Below, piece after piece: positions 38,889 to 47,891 of a stretch of DNA of 64,000 nucleotides. Both the position numbers and the translations under genes were made by a program. The stretch's first letter is position 1. Every line of letters starts with the position of its first letter. Under the pieces are notes generated by a model. It was not told the DNA's origin. It was given only the letters and a program-made list of their open reading frames with translations, and ran no database searches. Origin of the DNA: Legionella lytica (lineage in GTDB: Bacteria > Pseudomonadota > Gammaproteobacteria > Legionellales > Legionellaceae); NCBI RefSeq assembly GCF_023921225.1, contig NZ_CP071528.1, forward strand, positions 62,001 through 126,000. The letters run 5' to 3'.

Positions 38889-39818
38889 CTAAAGAGATGA
38901 TAGTAAAAAGTTCTCTTCCTCTTCTGTCCATGGCGTTTCTTCGACACTATTAGTGCTAAAAAAACTGGCAGACCATCGAAATGGCGAGGTAACCAAATTG
39001 ACTGCTCTATCTGTTCCATGCTTAAGTAGTTCGGAAGTTATTAGAGCGACGCCTAATGAAAAGAGGCCTATAATAGATGCTGTTAATAAATAAATAGGAA
39101 CAGTTTCATTAAAAACTTCAGTAAATAACAACCAAGAAAGGCTCAAATCAAGAACACCTGTAGTAACAGCAGGCATGGCAATGGCAAGTGTAGCATACAA
39201 AATGATTAGGGCCAGGAGTGGATAAACTACTATTTCCAAAAATAAGCCCCAAAATAATCCGCTCTCCCATAATGAAAAAATGAAATTGTAGTTAACCTCG
39301 TCCATTGCGGGATGATTATTAGTAGGCTGGTCATTAATGGCTATCCTCATTTTATTGGCCATGGCCGATATATGAGCTAAATCTCTTGCCGAAAACGGAC
39401 TATTCGTGAAAGGGTTTAGTAATGATTTGCTGGCCCTTGCTTCCCCTGTACGATAAGGACGTTGATTATGCCATTGAATTAATTGAGTAAGGGAAAATTG
39501 ATGCCCAGTAGAAACAAAGATACGATCGTCAGGTTTTATATCCTCCATATCTAATTGCGTTACGGGTTCCTCAGTGTTCAGTGGGTAAAATTCCGCAAGA
39601 ATTAATAATGTGTCATAGGCTACATCGGCAAGATTTTGCTTACTGCTGCTTTGGTTTTCCGCAGCGGTTAACGATAATAATTTTCTTCTTAGCTTTGCAA
39701 TTAAATCATCCCCTGCTTTTTGGGCTGCCACTTGCTGGAGGGCAGCAATAATTGGTTTAATTTCAGGTGTAGTTGATCGGGCGCTAAGTCTCTTAATTAT
39801 TAATGAAATATCAGACAT
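38889..39818 (-). CDS. Membrane protein with a possible degenerate U-box, putative effector
   Basis: 309 residues from the ATG at 39818, which follows GGAG; the open frame extends 27 codons further. Residues about 105-165 read DRIFVSTGHQFSLTQLIQWH, a basic linker, then LLNPFTNSPFSARDLAHISA. The spacing of D-x-x-F-V-x-x-x-G-H...W and then N-P-F-T...L resembles the core of U-box E3 ligases without zinc ligands, as in several Legionella effectors. Two or three hydrophobic segments (about 195-225 and 235-270) would anchor the protein in a membrane. The C-terminus ETPWTEEEENFLLSSL is glutamate-rich, a feature favoured in Dot/Icm signals. The U-box call is tentative; the membrane segments are clear. 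Confidence 0.5.
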   Translation of the reverse strand: MSDISLIIKRLSARSTTPEIKPIIAALQQVAAQKAGDDLIAKLRRKLLSLTAAENQSSSKQNLADVAYDTLLILAEFYPLNTEEPVTQLDMEDIKPDDRIFVSTGHQFSLTQLIQWHNQRPYRTGEARASKSLLNPFTNSPFSARDLAHISAMANKMRIAINDQPTNNHPAMDEVNYNFIFSLWESGLFWGLFLEIVVYPLLALIILYATLAIAMPAVTTGVLDLSLSWLLFTEVFNETVPIYLLTASIIGLFSLGVALITSELLKHGTDRAVNLVTSPFRWSASFFSTNSVEETPWTEEEENFLLSSL

Positions 39819-40080
39819 TTTTTGCTCCAGCAAGGAAGGAGATAAATTTTTAAGGTCATATTTTGGACGGATTATATATGTTTTGCTCAAAAAAATCAAA
39901 CAAAAAAGCTAAAAGGAGCAATAGTTTATATTTAAGGGCAATGTGCTAAATTACTGTAATTAATCCCAATAAGGGCTACTCTAAATTAGCTTTAAAAAAT
40001 CAAAGGGAATGCTCTAGCGATGGATTGCAAATCCTAATACAAATCGATAATATGATCCTACAAAAAATAACAATAAATGA

Positions 40081-40731
40081 ATGGACATGAAACTCGCACT
40101 TTTTACTACGGCCTTACTAACAGCTGCATCAGCCTCTGCTACAACTCCGGTTAATAACTGGTATACGAGTGCTTTTGGTGGTTATACTCATTTATCTTCA
40201 AATGTAAGAACACATTATTATGGTTTCTTGCTTTCCGATGTGCATTATCGTTACGGCTATGACGTAGGTGGTAGCGTTGGATACCAAAGTTATCCTATCC
40301 GTTATGAGTTTCAATATACGTACTTATATGCTGACACCAATCAATATAGTTCGAATTATATAAAACGATTAAAGATTGATGGTGGTACTAAAGCTAATAT
40401 TCTCATGGCAAATCTTTATTATGATTTTCCTGCGTTCACGGGTAACCTTTCTCCCTTTGTTGGGGTAGGTATAGGTTATGCTCTCATGCATGCTACTCTA
40501 AATAGTACAAGCCGTTTCCACCGTCCTCATTTTAACAGAGATCAAAATTCCTTCACTTACCAAGGTCTTGCTGGGTTGACTTATAACTTCAGGAAAAATT
40601 TTGCGGTGAATGCACTCTATCGTTATACCGCAACAGGCAATAACAGTTATTGGGGCAAACCTCTTCAGGCACAAATGGGTAATTTGGAGCTAGTCTATCG
40701 TTTTGATTTTGCCAGCTCTAGTTATAAATAG
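40081..40731 (+). CDS. Outer membrane beta-barrel protein
   Basis: 216 residues with signal peptide LALFTTALLTAASASA; the ATG at 40087 is an equally good start. The mature protein alternates aromatic and polar residues in eight or so strands, for example WYTSAFGGYTHLSS, YDVGGSVGYQSYPIRYEFQY, LSPFVGVGIGYALMHATL and YQGLAGLTYNFRKNFAVNAL. It ends in QMGNLELVYRFDF followed by seven polar residues, so the last strand is not exactly terminal. This is the pattern of small OmpA/OmpX/Opa-type barrels, many of which Legionella encodes. Function is unknown. It is followed 15 bp later by a hypothetical gene. Confidence 0.75.
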   Translation: MDMKLALFTTALLTAASASATTPVNNWYTSAFGGYTHLSSNVRTHYYGFLLSDVHYRYGYDVGGSVGYQSYPIRYEFQYTYLYADTNQYSSNYIKRLKIDGGTKANILMANLYYDFPAFTGNLSPFVGVGIGYALMHATLNSTSRFHRPHFNRDQNSFTYQGLAGLTYNFRKNFAVNALYRYTATGNNSYWGKPLQAQMGNLELVYRFDFASSSYK

Positions 40732-40746
40732 TGACTTATTATCCTT

Positions 40747-41409
40747 ATGAGACAAATGATTCCATTTTTAAATAAAGTTCAATTAAGTAAAGAGTTTTTC
40801 TCCAGTCCACCAGATTCCCGGACTACTTTTTCTGCAGGAAAAATGGCTGTTCATTGTGAGGCAAATTCTTTTTCTATAAAGTCTTTGTCTACTTTAAAAG
40901 AATTACTGGCCAAAGAAGAAGAGACTGTTTTTCGTTTTTTAGTTGATACAGATGGTAAATTGTGGTTTGCTTTTGAAACTCGTCCTCATAATAATGCACC
41001 GAAACATTTTCAAATGACTGGTTCCCCTCTAGATGCTGCATGTTGCCTGACCGCAGGCAACATAAAATTTGGTAATAAAACAGGGGCGGTTTTAAGAAAT
41101 ATTAGCCATCGTAGTGGGGATTTTCGTCCCTCATTTCTTTCACTGCGTTGGGTATTGGCAATACTTCTTATTAATGAGGAACTACTTCCCTTTAAGCTAC
41201 CTAGGTTTCTTGTTATCAAAGAAATGAAGAATGAAAAAATATATAAACATATATGGCGTCTAAAAAAAATCAGACAATGGGTAAATAGTTTTTGTCATGA
41301 TGAAGCGTTGATAAGTCAATTGCGTCAGGATAACCTACCTAGCAAAACAGTGCATTATGAAGCAACAAGGCACTACGTTGAAGAAAACCAAGCTTTGCTG
41401 GTAGGGTAA
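40747..41409 (+). CDS. Hypothetical Legionella-type protein
   Basis: 220 residues, no signal peptide or membrane segment. The centre holds AAGNIKF-like TAGNIKFGNKTGAVLRNISH and then RSGDFRPSFLSLRWVLAILL. An N/H-x-S-G-x-F-x-P-x-x-x-S-L motif like this recurs in uncharacterised Legionella proteins, from memory. The C-terminus is basic and helical. It lies directly after the beta-barrel gene but has no obvious link to it. I do not assign a function. Confidence 0.55.
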   Translation: MRQMIPFLNKVQLSKEFFSSPPDSRTTFSAGKMAVHCEANSFSIKSLSTLKELLAKEEETVFRFLVDTDGKLWFAFETRPHNNAPKHFQMTGSPLDAACCLTAGNIKFGNKTGAVLRNISHRSGDFRPSFLSLRWVLAILLINEELLPFKLPRFLVIKEMKNEKIYKHIWRLKKIRQWVNSFCHDEALISQLRQDNLPSKTVHYEATRHYVEENQALLVG

Positions 41410-41615
41410 AAAGAAAAGTGGTTTTCAGTTAAATAGGAATTCGAGTTTTATAACGCGCAATGATTATTTCTTCGTTAGGATTGAATCGAATCAGTAACGA
41501 CTACAGTTTATTACAAACTCGATTTAATATTCCCAGAAAATTAGTACACACCTTTTTCGGTTTGCAATCGCCTCTGCCCGGTGACTACTCAATTTTTCAA
41601 CAAAGGATGGCTTAA

Positions 41616-42923
41616 GTGATTGATATCCTACTGGTCTTACTTGCATTTGTATTGGTTTTATTAAATGCTTTTTTTGTGGCTGCTGAATTTGGCATGGTGA
41701 AACTCCGTGCAACTCGAGTGGAGGCAATCAAGTCTAGTTATGGCTTTAGAGGTAACATTTTATTTCATGTGCATCAACATCTTGATGCGTATTTATCAGC
41801 ATGCCAGCTGGGTATCACCTTCGCATCCCTTGGGTTGGGTTGGATTGGGGAACCTGCTTTTGCTCATTTAATGGAGCCACTTCTAATTCTTGTTGGTGTT
41901 AACTCCCCACAACTCATCACAGTTATTGCTTTTTTTGCCGCTTTTTCATTTATCTCATTCCTTCATATCGTTGTTGGGGAGTTGATGCCCAAATCACTCG
42001 CTATTCGTCAGTCAGAACGAGTTTCTATATGGACTGCATTACCCTTATATGGCTTTTATTGGCTTATGTACCCGGCGATATGGATACTCAACACCTGCTC
42101 GAATTTCCTGTTAAAAATTTTTAACTTAGATGCGGTTCACCATGGTGAACATTTTTACTCGACAGAAGAAATTAAATTGCTTTTAAATGCTAGCCATCTT
42201 CATGGGGAGTTGACCGAGGAAGAGGTGGACATCATCGAGCATACTTTAGATTTAGCTGAGCTGAAAGTCACTGAAGTAATGCGTTTTAGTGAAGAAATGG
42301 TCATGATTAATTTAAATCAACCAATTAATCAGATGATGGATGTCATTATGGAGCATCGTTATAGCCGATATCCTGTCTATGATCCTGAGCAAAAAGACAT
42401 TATTGGGATTATTCATGTAAAAGATATCTTACCGGCTATTTATCAGAAATCTGAAATAGACGATTTAAGACCATTTATTAGACCCATTCTAAAAATCTCT
42501 CGTCGATTACCTGCATTAGATTTATTGCGTCAATTTCGCGAAGGAATGCCCCATTTTGCTCTTGTTTATCGGGGTAAGAACACCATTTTGGGGTTTGTTA
42601 CTTTAGATAATTTACTGCAAGTGCTCATTGGCCGTATAAAAGACGAATTCCATCGTACCAAAGTAGATTGGGTATTAAACAAGGATGGAAGTATCACCGC
42701 CTCAGGAAATTGCTCCATATATTCTTTGGAACAAGCCATTGAGCGCGACATCGACGTAGAAGATGATATTGATATTTTAACTGGATTGTTTTTACAACGT
42801 TTAGGCTATATACCCAAAGAGGGAGAACGTATTGATTTTCCTGAATTTGATGCAGACATAGAAAAGATCAAGGCTGGTAAAATACTAAAAGTAAGAATAT
42901 ACCCCAAAAAAATATCAGACTAG
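41616..42923 (+). CDS. CNNM/CorC-family membrane protein with CBS domains
   Basis: 435 residues, starting at GTG 41616 with AAAGGATGG upstream. Residues 1 to about 190 are a DUF21/CNNM membrane domain with helices such as LLALVLVLLNAFF-like LLVLLAFVLVLLNAFFVAAE and the conserved GWIGEPAFAHL and VVGELMPKSLAI. Two CBS motifs follow (VMRFSEEMVMINLNQPINQM; SRYPVYDPEQKDIIGIIHVK), then a CorC/HlyC C-terminal domain (VDWVLNKDGSITASGNCSIY). The family is linked to magnesium or cobalt transport and is often annotated hemolysin. The next gene, a P-type ATPase, begins 24 bp later, so the pair likely forms one ion-homeostasis operon. Confidence 0.88.
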   Translation: MIDILLVLLAFVLVLLNAFFVAAEFGMVKLRATRVEAIKSSYGFRGNILFHVHQHLDAYLSACQLGITFASLGLGWIGEPAFAHLMEPLLILVGVNSPQLITVIAFFAAFSFISFLHIVVGELMPKSLAIRQSERVSIWTALPLYGFYWLMYPAIWILNTCSNFLLKIFNLDAVHHGEHFYSTEEIKLLLNASHLHGELTEEEVDIIEHTLDLAELKVTEVMRFSEEMVMINLNQPINQMMDVIMEHRYSRYPVYDPEQKDIIGIIHVKDILPAIYQKSEIDDLRPFIRPILKISRRLPALDLLRQFREGMPHFALVYRGKNTILGFVTLDNLLQVLIGRIKDEFHRTKVDWVLNKDGSITASGNCSIYSLEQAIERDIDVEDDIDILTGLFLQRLGYIPKEGERIDFPEFDADIEKIKAGKILKVRIYPKKISD

Positions 42924-42947
42924 CCCTTAAAGTTAAGGATTTAAAAA

Positions 42948-45395
42948 ATGATAAAAGGCTTGCTATCTTCTGAAGTAGAAGAACGAATAAAACAGGGTAA
43001 ACAGAACGTAGCGACAGCGACAAAAACTAAAAAAATTGCGGAAATATTCATTGAGAATATTTTTTCAGTTTTCAATTTAGTTATCTTTGCAATTATTATT
43101 TTTCTAACCGTATTCTTCTTTATAGAACATGACGAGCGATTATTTTTTGATATTATTGGCGTCTCTTTTATTGTCATCATTAATACATTCATCGCTATCT
43201 TTGAAGAAATTAAAGCGAAAAGAGCTTTAGATAAAGTTAATTTATTATTGACTCGTGAAGTAACAGTTATCAGGGATGGAACAGAGCAATCCATTGAACA
43301 ATCCGAAGTAGTTATTGATGATATTATTCTATTAGAGCGTGGTGACTCCGTGGTTGTTGATGGGGTCATAGTAGAATCTACGAAATTAGAAATCGATGAG
43401 TCTTTGTTAACCGGAGAATCCACTCCGATTAATAAAAATGTAAACGATGAATTAATGTCCGGAAGTCATTGCCTTTCTGGTAGAGGTGTTTACAAAGCAT
43501 TAAAGGTTGGCGATGAGTGCCACGCACAGGAAATTACGAAACTTGCCAAAAAATTCAAACTGAATATTTCTCCTTTGCAAAAGCGATTAAACTTTATTGT
43601 AAAAATTTTATTTGCAGTGGCCTTAGTTTTAATCGCTCTTGAAATGGCATTTGGGCAAGCCGAATCAAATAGGGTAGAACTGATTAGAAAAATGGCCACG
43701 GTTATGCTGGCCTTGGTTCCTCAAGGGCTCATTTTGATGGCTTCCGTTACCTTTGCGCTGGGAATTTACCGAATAAGTAAAATGGGCGCGATTATACAAA
43801 AGCTTAATGCCATTGAAGCTTTTTCTAATACTAAAATTGTTTGTACTGATAAAACAGGTACACTCACTCAAAACAAACTGTCAGTACATAAAATCACACC
43901 GCTAAGCACGGATTACTCAATGGAGGAGATAAAGCAAATTCTTGGCACCTACGCACGTTTTTCATTAGATAAAAATGCGACGTTGAGAACACTGGAACCA
44001 TTTAATGCATCCAATGCCATTATTACCGGAGAGATCCCGTTTACTTCTGAAAATAAATTCAGTCTATTGCAGTTAATCGTCCACGATGACAAGTTACATT
44101 TATTAAACAATAAAAAAGTAACTTTTGTTCTGGGTGGTTATGATGTGTTATTAGATAAAATTGATGATGCAGAAAAAAATCAGATTGATGAACTCTATCA
44201 AAAAGGAAAATTGAAGGTTTTTCGAAACCTGATATTTGGTATCGAAAAATCCAACTTCTCTCCGGAGTCTCTTGCAGAAAATACTAACTGCATGGAAATT
44301 GAACCGATTTGTATTATCTCGATTATGGATCAGGTAAGAGAAGATGTAATGGACGCAATCAATCTGTTCCAAAGAAAAAACATACAAGTTAAGATATTGT
44401 CAGGTGACAATGCGTCATCAATACAGGCCGTTGCCCATGAAATTGGTTGGAAAATCCAGGATAGTGATTTGATATCTGGCAATGAAATTGATGCGGTGAA
44501 TGATGAACAGTTATTAACAATAATTAAAGACAAAAAAATATTTTCTCGTCTGAAACCCCAGCATAAACTAAGAATTGTTAAGCTTCTTAGGGAAAACAAA
44601 ATTTACACCGCGATGATCGGCGATGGTGTTAACGATCTGCCTGCAATCAAAGAAGCAGATATAGGGATTGCTATGGAAGAAGGGAGTAGCATCACCAAAG
44701 AAGTGGCGGACATCGTTTTGTTAAAAAACAAATTCACTCTTCTACCTAAAATTTTTGATGAAGGTAATAAGATCGTTAATACGATTAATGACGTCGCCAA
44801 ACTCTTTCTGACCAAGACATTTTTAGTGATTTTTACTACCCTTATGTCATTTTTTGCTTTTTATGACTTCCCGCTGACACCGCGTCGGGTTGCCTTAATT
44901 AATATTTTTTCCATCGGTTTGCCCTCATTTATCATTGCTCTAAAAAACTCCAATATTAACAAATTAAAAAATTTTACAACGGAATTATTTTCCTTTGTCA
45001 TGATTTCCGCATTGTTAATCGCGATAGCTTCTTATGTAGGTCAGTGCATAACAGAACAGTATGCAGGGCACACCGCGGAAGATTTACAAATGGTCATGCT
45101 TTCGATCATGGTGATAGTAACCACGACCAATTTTCTGGCGGTTACTATTCACAAAAAAGAAAAGAATTTACGGTTATATTTCTTATATGCTTTTGGACTC
45201 ATAGCCTTATATTCGTCATTGGCTCTTAGCAAGAGTGATTTTATTTTGGTTAAATGGGCAAAAATATTTTATGAAATATCTTATCTTGATCGAAAATATT
45301 GGCTGCTTACTTTTTTAATCAGCTTTGTTTTCTCAATAGCGATTATTCTGTCTCAATTGCTTCGGAAAAAAATATTGAAATCAATAACTCGATGA
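42948..45395 (+). CDS. CtpE-like cation-transporting P-type ATPase
   Basis: 815 residues. The actuator motif is LLTGESTPINKN, the phosphorylation site VCTDKTGTLTQNKL (Asp301) and the hinge MIGDGVNDLPAIKEADIGIA. The helix-4 motif is LVPQGLILMASVTFALG, PQGL where calcium pumps usually have PEGLP. This is close to CtpE-type transporters, which in mycobacteria import calcium. There is no N-terminal metal-binding domain and no CPC motif, so it is not a heavy-metal P1B pump. About ten membrane helices are visible. It follows a CorC-family gene by 24 bp. The ion is inferred to be calcium or magnesium. Confidence 0.85.
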   Translation: MIKGLLSSEVEERIKQGKQNVATATKTKKIAEIFIENIFSVFNLVIFAIIIFLTVFFFIEHDERLFFDIIGVSFIVIINTFIAIFEEIKAKRALDKVNLLLTREVTVIRDGTEQSIEQSEVVIDDIILLERGDSVVVDGVIVESTKLEIDESLLTGESTPINKNVNDELMSGSHCLSGRGVYKALKVGDECHAQEITKLAKKFKLNISPLQKRLNFIVKILFAVALVLIALEMAFGQAESNRVELIRKMATVMLALVPQGLILMASVTFALGIYRISKMGAIIQKLNAIEAFSNTKIVCTDKTGTLTQNKLSVHKITPLSTDYSMEEIKQILGTYARFSLDKNATLRTLEPFNASNAIITGEIPFTSENKFSLLQLIVHDDKLHLLNNKKVTFVLGGYDVLLDKIDDAEKNQIDELYQKGKLKVFRNLIFGIEKSNFSPESLAENTNCMEIEPICIISIMDQVREDVMDAINLFQRKNIQVKILSGDNASSIQAVAHEIGWKIQDSDLISGNEIDAVNDEQLLTIIKDKKIFSRLKPQHKLRIVKLLRENKIYTAMIGDGVNDLPAIKEADIGIAMEEGSSITKEVADIVLLKNKFTLLPKIFDEGNKIVNTINDVAKLFLTKTFLVIFTTLMSFFAFYDFPLTPRRVALINIFSIGLPSFIIALKNSNINKLKNFTTELFSFVMISALLIAIASYVGQCITEQYAGHTAEDLQMVMLSIMVIVTTTNFLAVTIHKKEKNLRLYFLYAFGLIALYSSLALSKSDFILVKWAKIFYEISYLDRKYWLLTFLISFVFSIAIILSQLLRKKILKSITR

Positions 45396-45421
45396 GAGAA
45401 ACACGTGCTTGAATAAGATAA

Positions 45422-45452
45422 ACAAGGAAATAGCATGACGTTATTTCCTTGT
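45422..45452. terminator. Bidirectional hairpin between convergent genes
   Basis: Perfect 11-bp stem ACAAGGAAATA / TATTTCCTTGT with a nine-base loop, between the P-type ATPase and the convergent thioredoxin-like gene. Confidence 0.65.
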
Positions 45453-45497
45453 GTTGTACATGAAAAGGTATTCTGAGAACTAGTGTAAAAAGCCTAC

Positions 45498-45863
45498 CTA
45501 GGCATTCGAATCTAAAAACTCTTCCAGAACTGATAGTGGCTTATTTCCTAGCAAATTATTTTTCATATTATTTTTAAAGGTGACAGGAACACCTTTAATG
45601 GCAGTGCCACAAACATTTTCAAATTTATCATTGACCATCTGATAGAAAATCCAATCTCTGTATTTTTCTTGATTTGATACACGCTCGTAAACTGGTAAGA
45701 AAGCCTTGCAGTGTGAACACCAGGATGCATGAACTAATAGGACCGTTTTCGGCATTGCTAAAGCTGCGCAATCGTTGCTGGTGAATGGTTTTAGCGTTGC
45801 AAAAGACAGGGCAGGTACCAGCGTTACTAGCGTTATAACTAAGTATTTTATTATATTATTCAT
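45498..45863 (-). CDS. Secreted thioredoxin-fold protein
   Basis: 121 residues. Signal peptide YLVITLVTLVPALSFA is followed by a thioredoxin-fold core: VLLVHASWCSHCKAFLPVYE carries a CSHC active site, and GVPVTFKN provides the cis-proline. The protein is short for a Dsb enzyme, with no inserted helical domain, so it looks like a minimal periplasmic thioredoxin. An additional cysteine pair (NDCAAL and ENVCGT) may add a structural disulfide. The substrate is unknown. The promoter side faces a MITE that starts 75 bp away. Confidence 0.75.
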   Translation of the reverse strand: MNNIIKYLVITLVTLVPALSFATLKPFTSNDCAALAMPKTVLLVHASWCSHCKAFLPVYERVSNQEKYRDWIFYQMVNDKFENVCGTAIKGVPVTFKNNMKNNLLGNKPLSVLEEFLDSNA

Positions 45864-45938
45864 TTATTTCGATTCAGGATTGGCTTGATGCGAAATGATA
45901 AATTATCTCTCAATTCAAATCAATTGGGGGTTTATGTA

Positions 45939-46161
45939 GACCTCCGTCCGGGATCTTTGTAGCCCCTACAGAGACACTGTAATTAACTGAATCAATAGGT
46001 TCTTTGCCTATAATAGGCGATCCTTGACAATATTAATCCAAATCTAAAGGGTTGGCTTTGGTATAACATATTAAAAAACATAGTATACCTACGGTTTAGA
46101 GCGAACAATCTGGTCGGAATTTGCTCATCACCCTTTTTTACAAAGATCCCGGCCGGAGGTC
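45939..46161. mobile_element. MITE-like element, complete copy
   Basis: 223 bp bounded by 22-bp terminal inverted repeats that differ at one position (GACCTCCGTCCGGGATCTTT at the left; the right end reads ACAAAGATCCCGGCCGGAGG and then TC). It contains no gene. A small hairpin GCCTA-TAA-TAGGC lies inside. No clear target duplication is visible. A second, shorter copy in the same orientation lies at 51323. Confidence 0.75.
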
Positions 46162-46261
46162 ATTCAAAGTTAAATTAATAGTATGGACCCAGCAACTTTA
46201 AATAGGCTTCGTAATGAGCCAGAATGAATGTGTAATCAAGTCATTCAAAGGTGGAGGATCC

Positions 46262-47293
46262 ATGACTAAAGAGCTTAAAACATTAGGTATCGATTTAGCA
46301 AAGAATATATTCCAACTGCATGGAACTAATGATGAGGGGAAGCAGGTATTAAGTAAACGCCTGGGCAGAGAGCAATTCATTGAGTTTATGAGTAATTGTA
46401 CGCCGTGCCTGGTTGGTATTGAGGCCTGTACAGGCTCCCACTATTGGGCTAGAACCCTTCAATCCCTAGGGCATGAAGTTAAAATCATAGCGCCACAATT
46501 CGTAAAGCCTTATGTAATGGCGAATAAGAATGATAAAAATGATGCTCGCGGGATAGCAGAAGCTGTTACACGTCCAGAAATGAAGTTTGTTGCAGTAAAA
46601 ACGGCTGCTCAACAAGACGTATTGATGGTGCATCGGATAAGAGAGCTGTTAGTGAAGCAACGAACTGCTCAGGCTAATCAGATAAGAGGTTTATTGAATG
46701 AGTACGGAATTATTCTTCCACAAGGTATTCGTCAAATTCGCCAACTGATAGAGCGTTTGGATGAGAATCAAGCTCATTTAAGCAGTATGGCATACGCCTT
46801 ATTTGTCCGACTTTATGAGCAATTTAAAGCAATCGATAATGAAGTGGGCTTTTACGACCAGGAAATCAAAGCGCAAGCCATGAACAATCCCTTATGTTGT
46901 GAGGTGATGAACATCGAAGGCATTGGTCCCATGACTGCCTCAGCCCTAGTGGCCAGTATTGGCGACCCGAATGTATTTAAAAATGGCCGTGAAGTCTCTG
47001 CATGGCTTGGGCTCACTCCAAAACAAAACTCCAGTGGTCATAAAATACGATTAGGCGGTATCAGTAAACGAGGAGACCGTTACCTCAGGACATTACTCAT
47101 CCATGGGGCACGTACTGTGACGCGCTACTGTGATAATAAAACCGATACGAAGAGTCAATGGGTTGCTCGTAAAAAATTGCAGCATGGGGCCAATAAAGCT
47201 GCGGTCGCTTTAGCCAATAAAAATGCCCGAATCATCTGGGCTATCATGGCAACCGGTGCCTGTTATCAGCCTGAACTGGCGTGTGCTGCATAA
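46262..47293 (+). CDS. IS110-family (IS1111 group) DEDD recombinase/transposase
   Basis: 343 residues from the ATG at 46262, preceded by GGTGGAGG; the frame stays open 16 codons further up. The RuvC-like domain starts TLGIDLAKNIFQLHG (first Asp) and continues with CLVGIEACTGSHYWARTL (Glu) and VMANKNDKNDARGIAEA (Asp pair), giving the DEDD set. A coiled helical middle leads to the C-terminal Tnp20 domain with IEGIGPMTASALVASIGDPN and SAWLGLTPKQNSSGHK, including the conserved serine nucleophile region. Such enzymes insert the element at sites chosen by an RNA guide. The frame is intact, so the element may be active. Confidence 0.92.
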   Translation: MTKELKTLGIDLAKNIFQLHGTNDEGKQVLSKRLGREQFIEFMSNCTPCLVGIEACTGSHYWARTLQSLGHEVKIIAPQFVKPYVMANKNDKNDARGIAEAVTRPEMKFVAVKTAAQQDVLMVHRIRELLVKQRTAQANQIRGLLNEYGIILPQGIRQIRQLIERLDENQAHLSSMAYALFVRLYEQFKAIDNEVGFYDQEIKAQAMNNPLCCEVMNIEGIGPMTASALVASIGDPNVFKNGREVSAWLGLTPKQNSSGHKIRLGGISKRGDRYLRTLLIHGARTVTRYCDNKTDTKSQWVARKKLQHGANKAAVALANKNARIIWAIMATGACYQPELACAA

Positions 47294-47556
47294 AATGAAA
47301 CAAAAATAAAAACTGTGTTACTACCGTCTGGAGTATGCTTAACGTAAAACAATAAGTGATAGCAAAACAGGTAAGACCTGCTCTTTCAAAACCTAACAGC
47401 GTCATGGGTTCTAGAAACCGGTAAGTTGATGAGGAGAAAGAGCGCAGAGACTATCAGGGCTCAAGTGCTGACTAGGCACTGAACAAGAAGCCGTATACAT
47501 GGCTGCATCTCTATCTCGTTTTCTAACATGTTATTCAATTACCTCTTGCATCCAGG
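47294..47556 (+). ncRNA. Putative bridge/seek RNA of the IS1111-group element
   Basis: About 260 non-coding bases lie between the recombinase stop and the right inverted repeat, where IS1111-group elements are known to encode their guide RNA. Several local hairpins are visible: CAGGT-AAG-ACCTG at 47368-47380, GGTT/AACC around 47406-47419 and AGTGC-7-GCACT at 47464-47480. The segment CAGCGTCATG at 47397-47406 is exactly complementary to the 10 bases at the right end and flank of the insertion, 47569-47578. That fits a target-recognition guide. Exact RNA ends cannot be read from sequence. Confidence 0.5.
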
Positions 47557-47595
47557 GCTGGGTCCATACATGACGCTGCCGCTGGTAGTTCCCGA

Positions 47596-47763
47596 GGCGC
47601 TCATGCCGGAGCATTGTTTTATAGCCTCATTGCAACAGCGAAAGCTAATGGTCTTAATCCCTTTAATTATCTGAAAACTCTTTTTGAAAACATACGATCT
47701 TGCACAGCAGTAGAGAATTATAAGGCTCTATTGCCGTTTAACCTAAATGCAAACCGTATTTAG
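47596..47763 (+). pseudogene. IS66-family transposase C-terminal fragment
   Basis: An open stretch reads GAHAGALFYSLIATAKANGL, then NPFNYLKTLFENI and ends LLPFNLNANRI before TAG at 47761. This is the C-terminal block of IS66 TnpC (A-x-x-Y-S-L-I-x-T-A-K-x-N-G...Y-L...L-L-P-W/F-N). The rest of the gene is gone, probably cut away where the IS1111-group element now sits. Confidence 0.8.
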
Positions 47764-47891
47764 CCGAACGTATATCCCGTGTACACATTACAGGATTAAT
47801 TCACTTTGATAATGACGCCATTTAAATGTGGCAGGTTTGATTGAGCGCATTTGAGATCTCAGTCAATAGTTTTAGCTTGAAGTATGAACTA

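Larger units (their letters stand above)
46181..47569 (+). mobile_element. IS110-family element, IS1111 group
   Basis: 1389 bp between 13-bp inverted repeats GTATGGACCCAGC and GCTGGGTCCATAC. Short inverted repeats near the ends and a long non-coding right flank distinguish the IS1111 group from other IS110 members. It encodes one DEDD recombinase. The right flank is an IS66 transposase remnant and the left flank is 20 bp from the MITE. Confidence 0.8.

Noticed and set aside
41410..41615. A metal riboswitch before the CorC-family gene
   Set aside because: I looked for conserved cores of magnesium and manganese riboswitches and found none; the leader is only about 200 bp with no obvious multi-stem fold.
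45939..46161. A small RNA gene or riboswitch instead of a MITE
   Set aside because: Matching terminal inverted repeats and a second partial copy 5.4 kb away fit a mobile element better; no gene-control context is shared by both copies.
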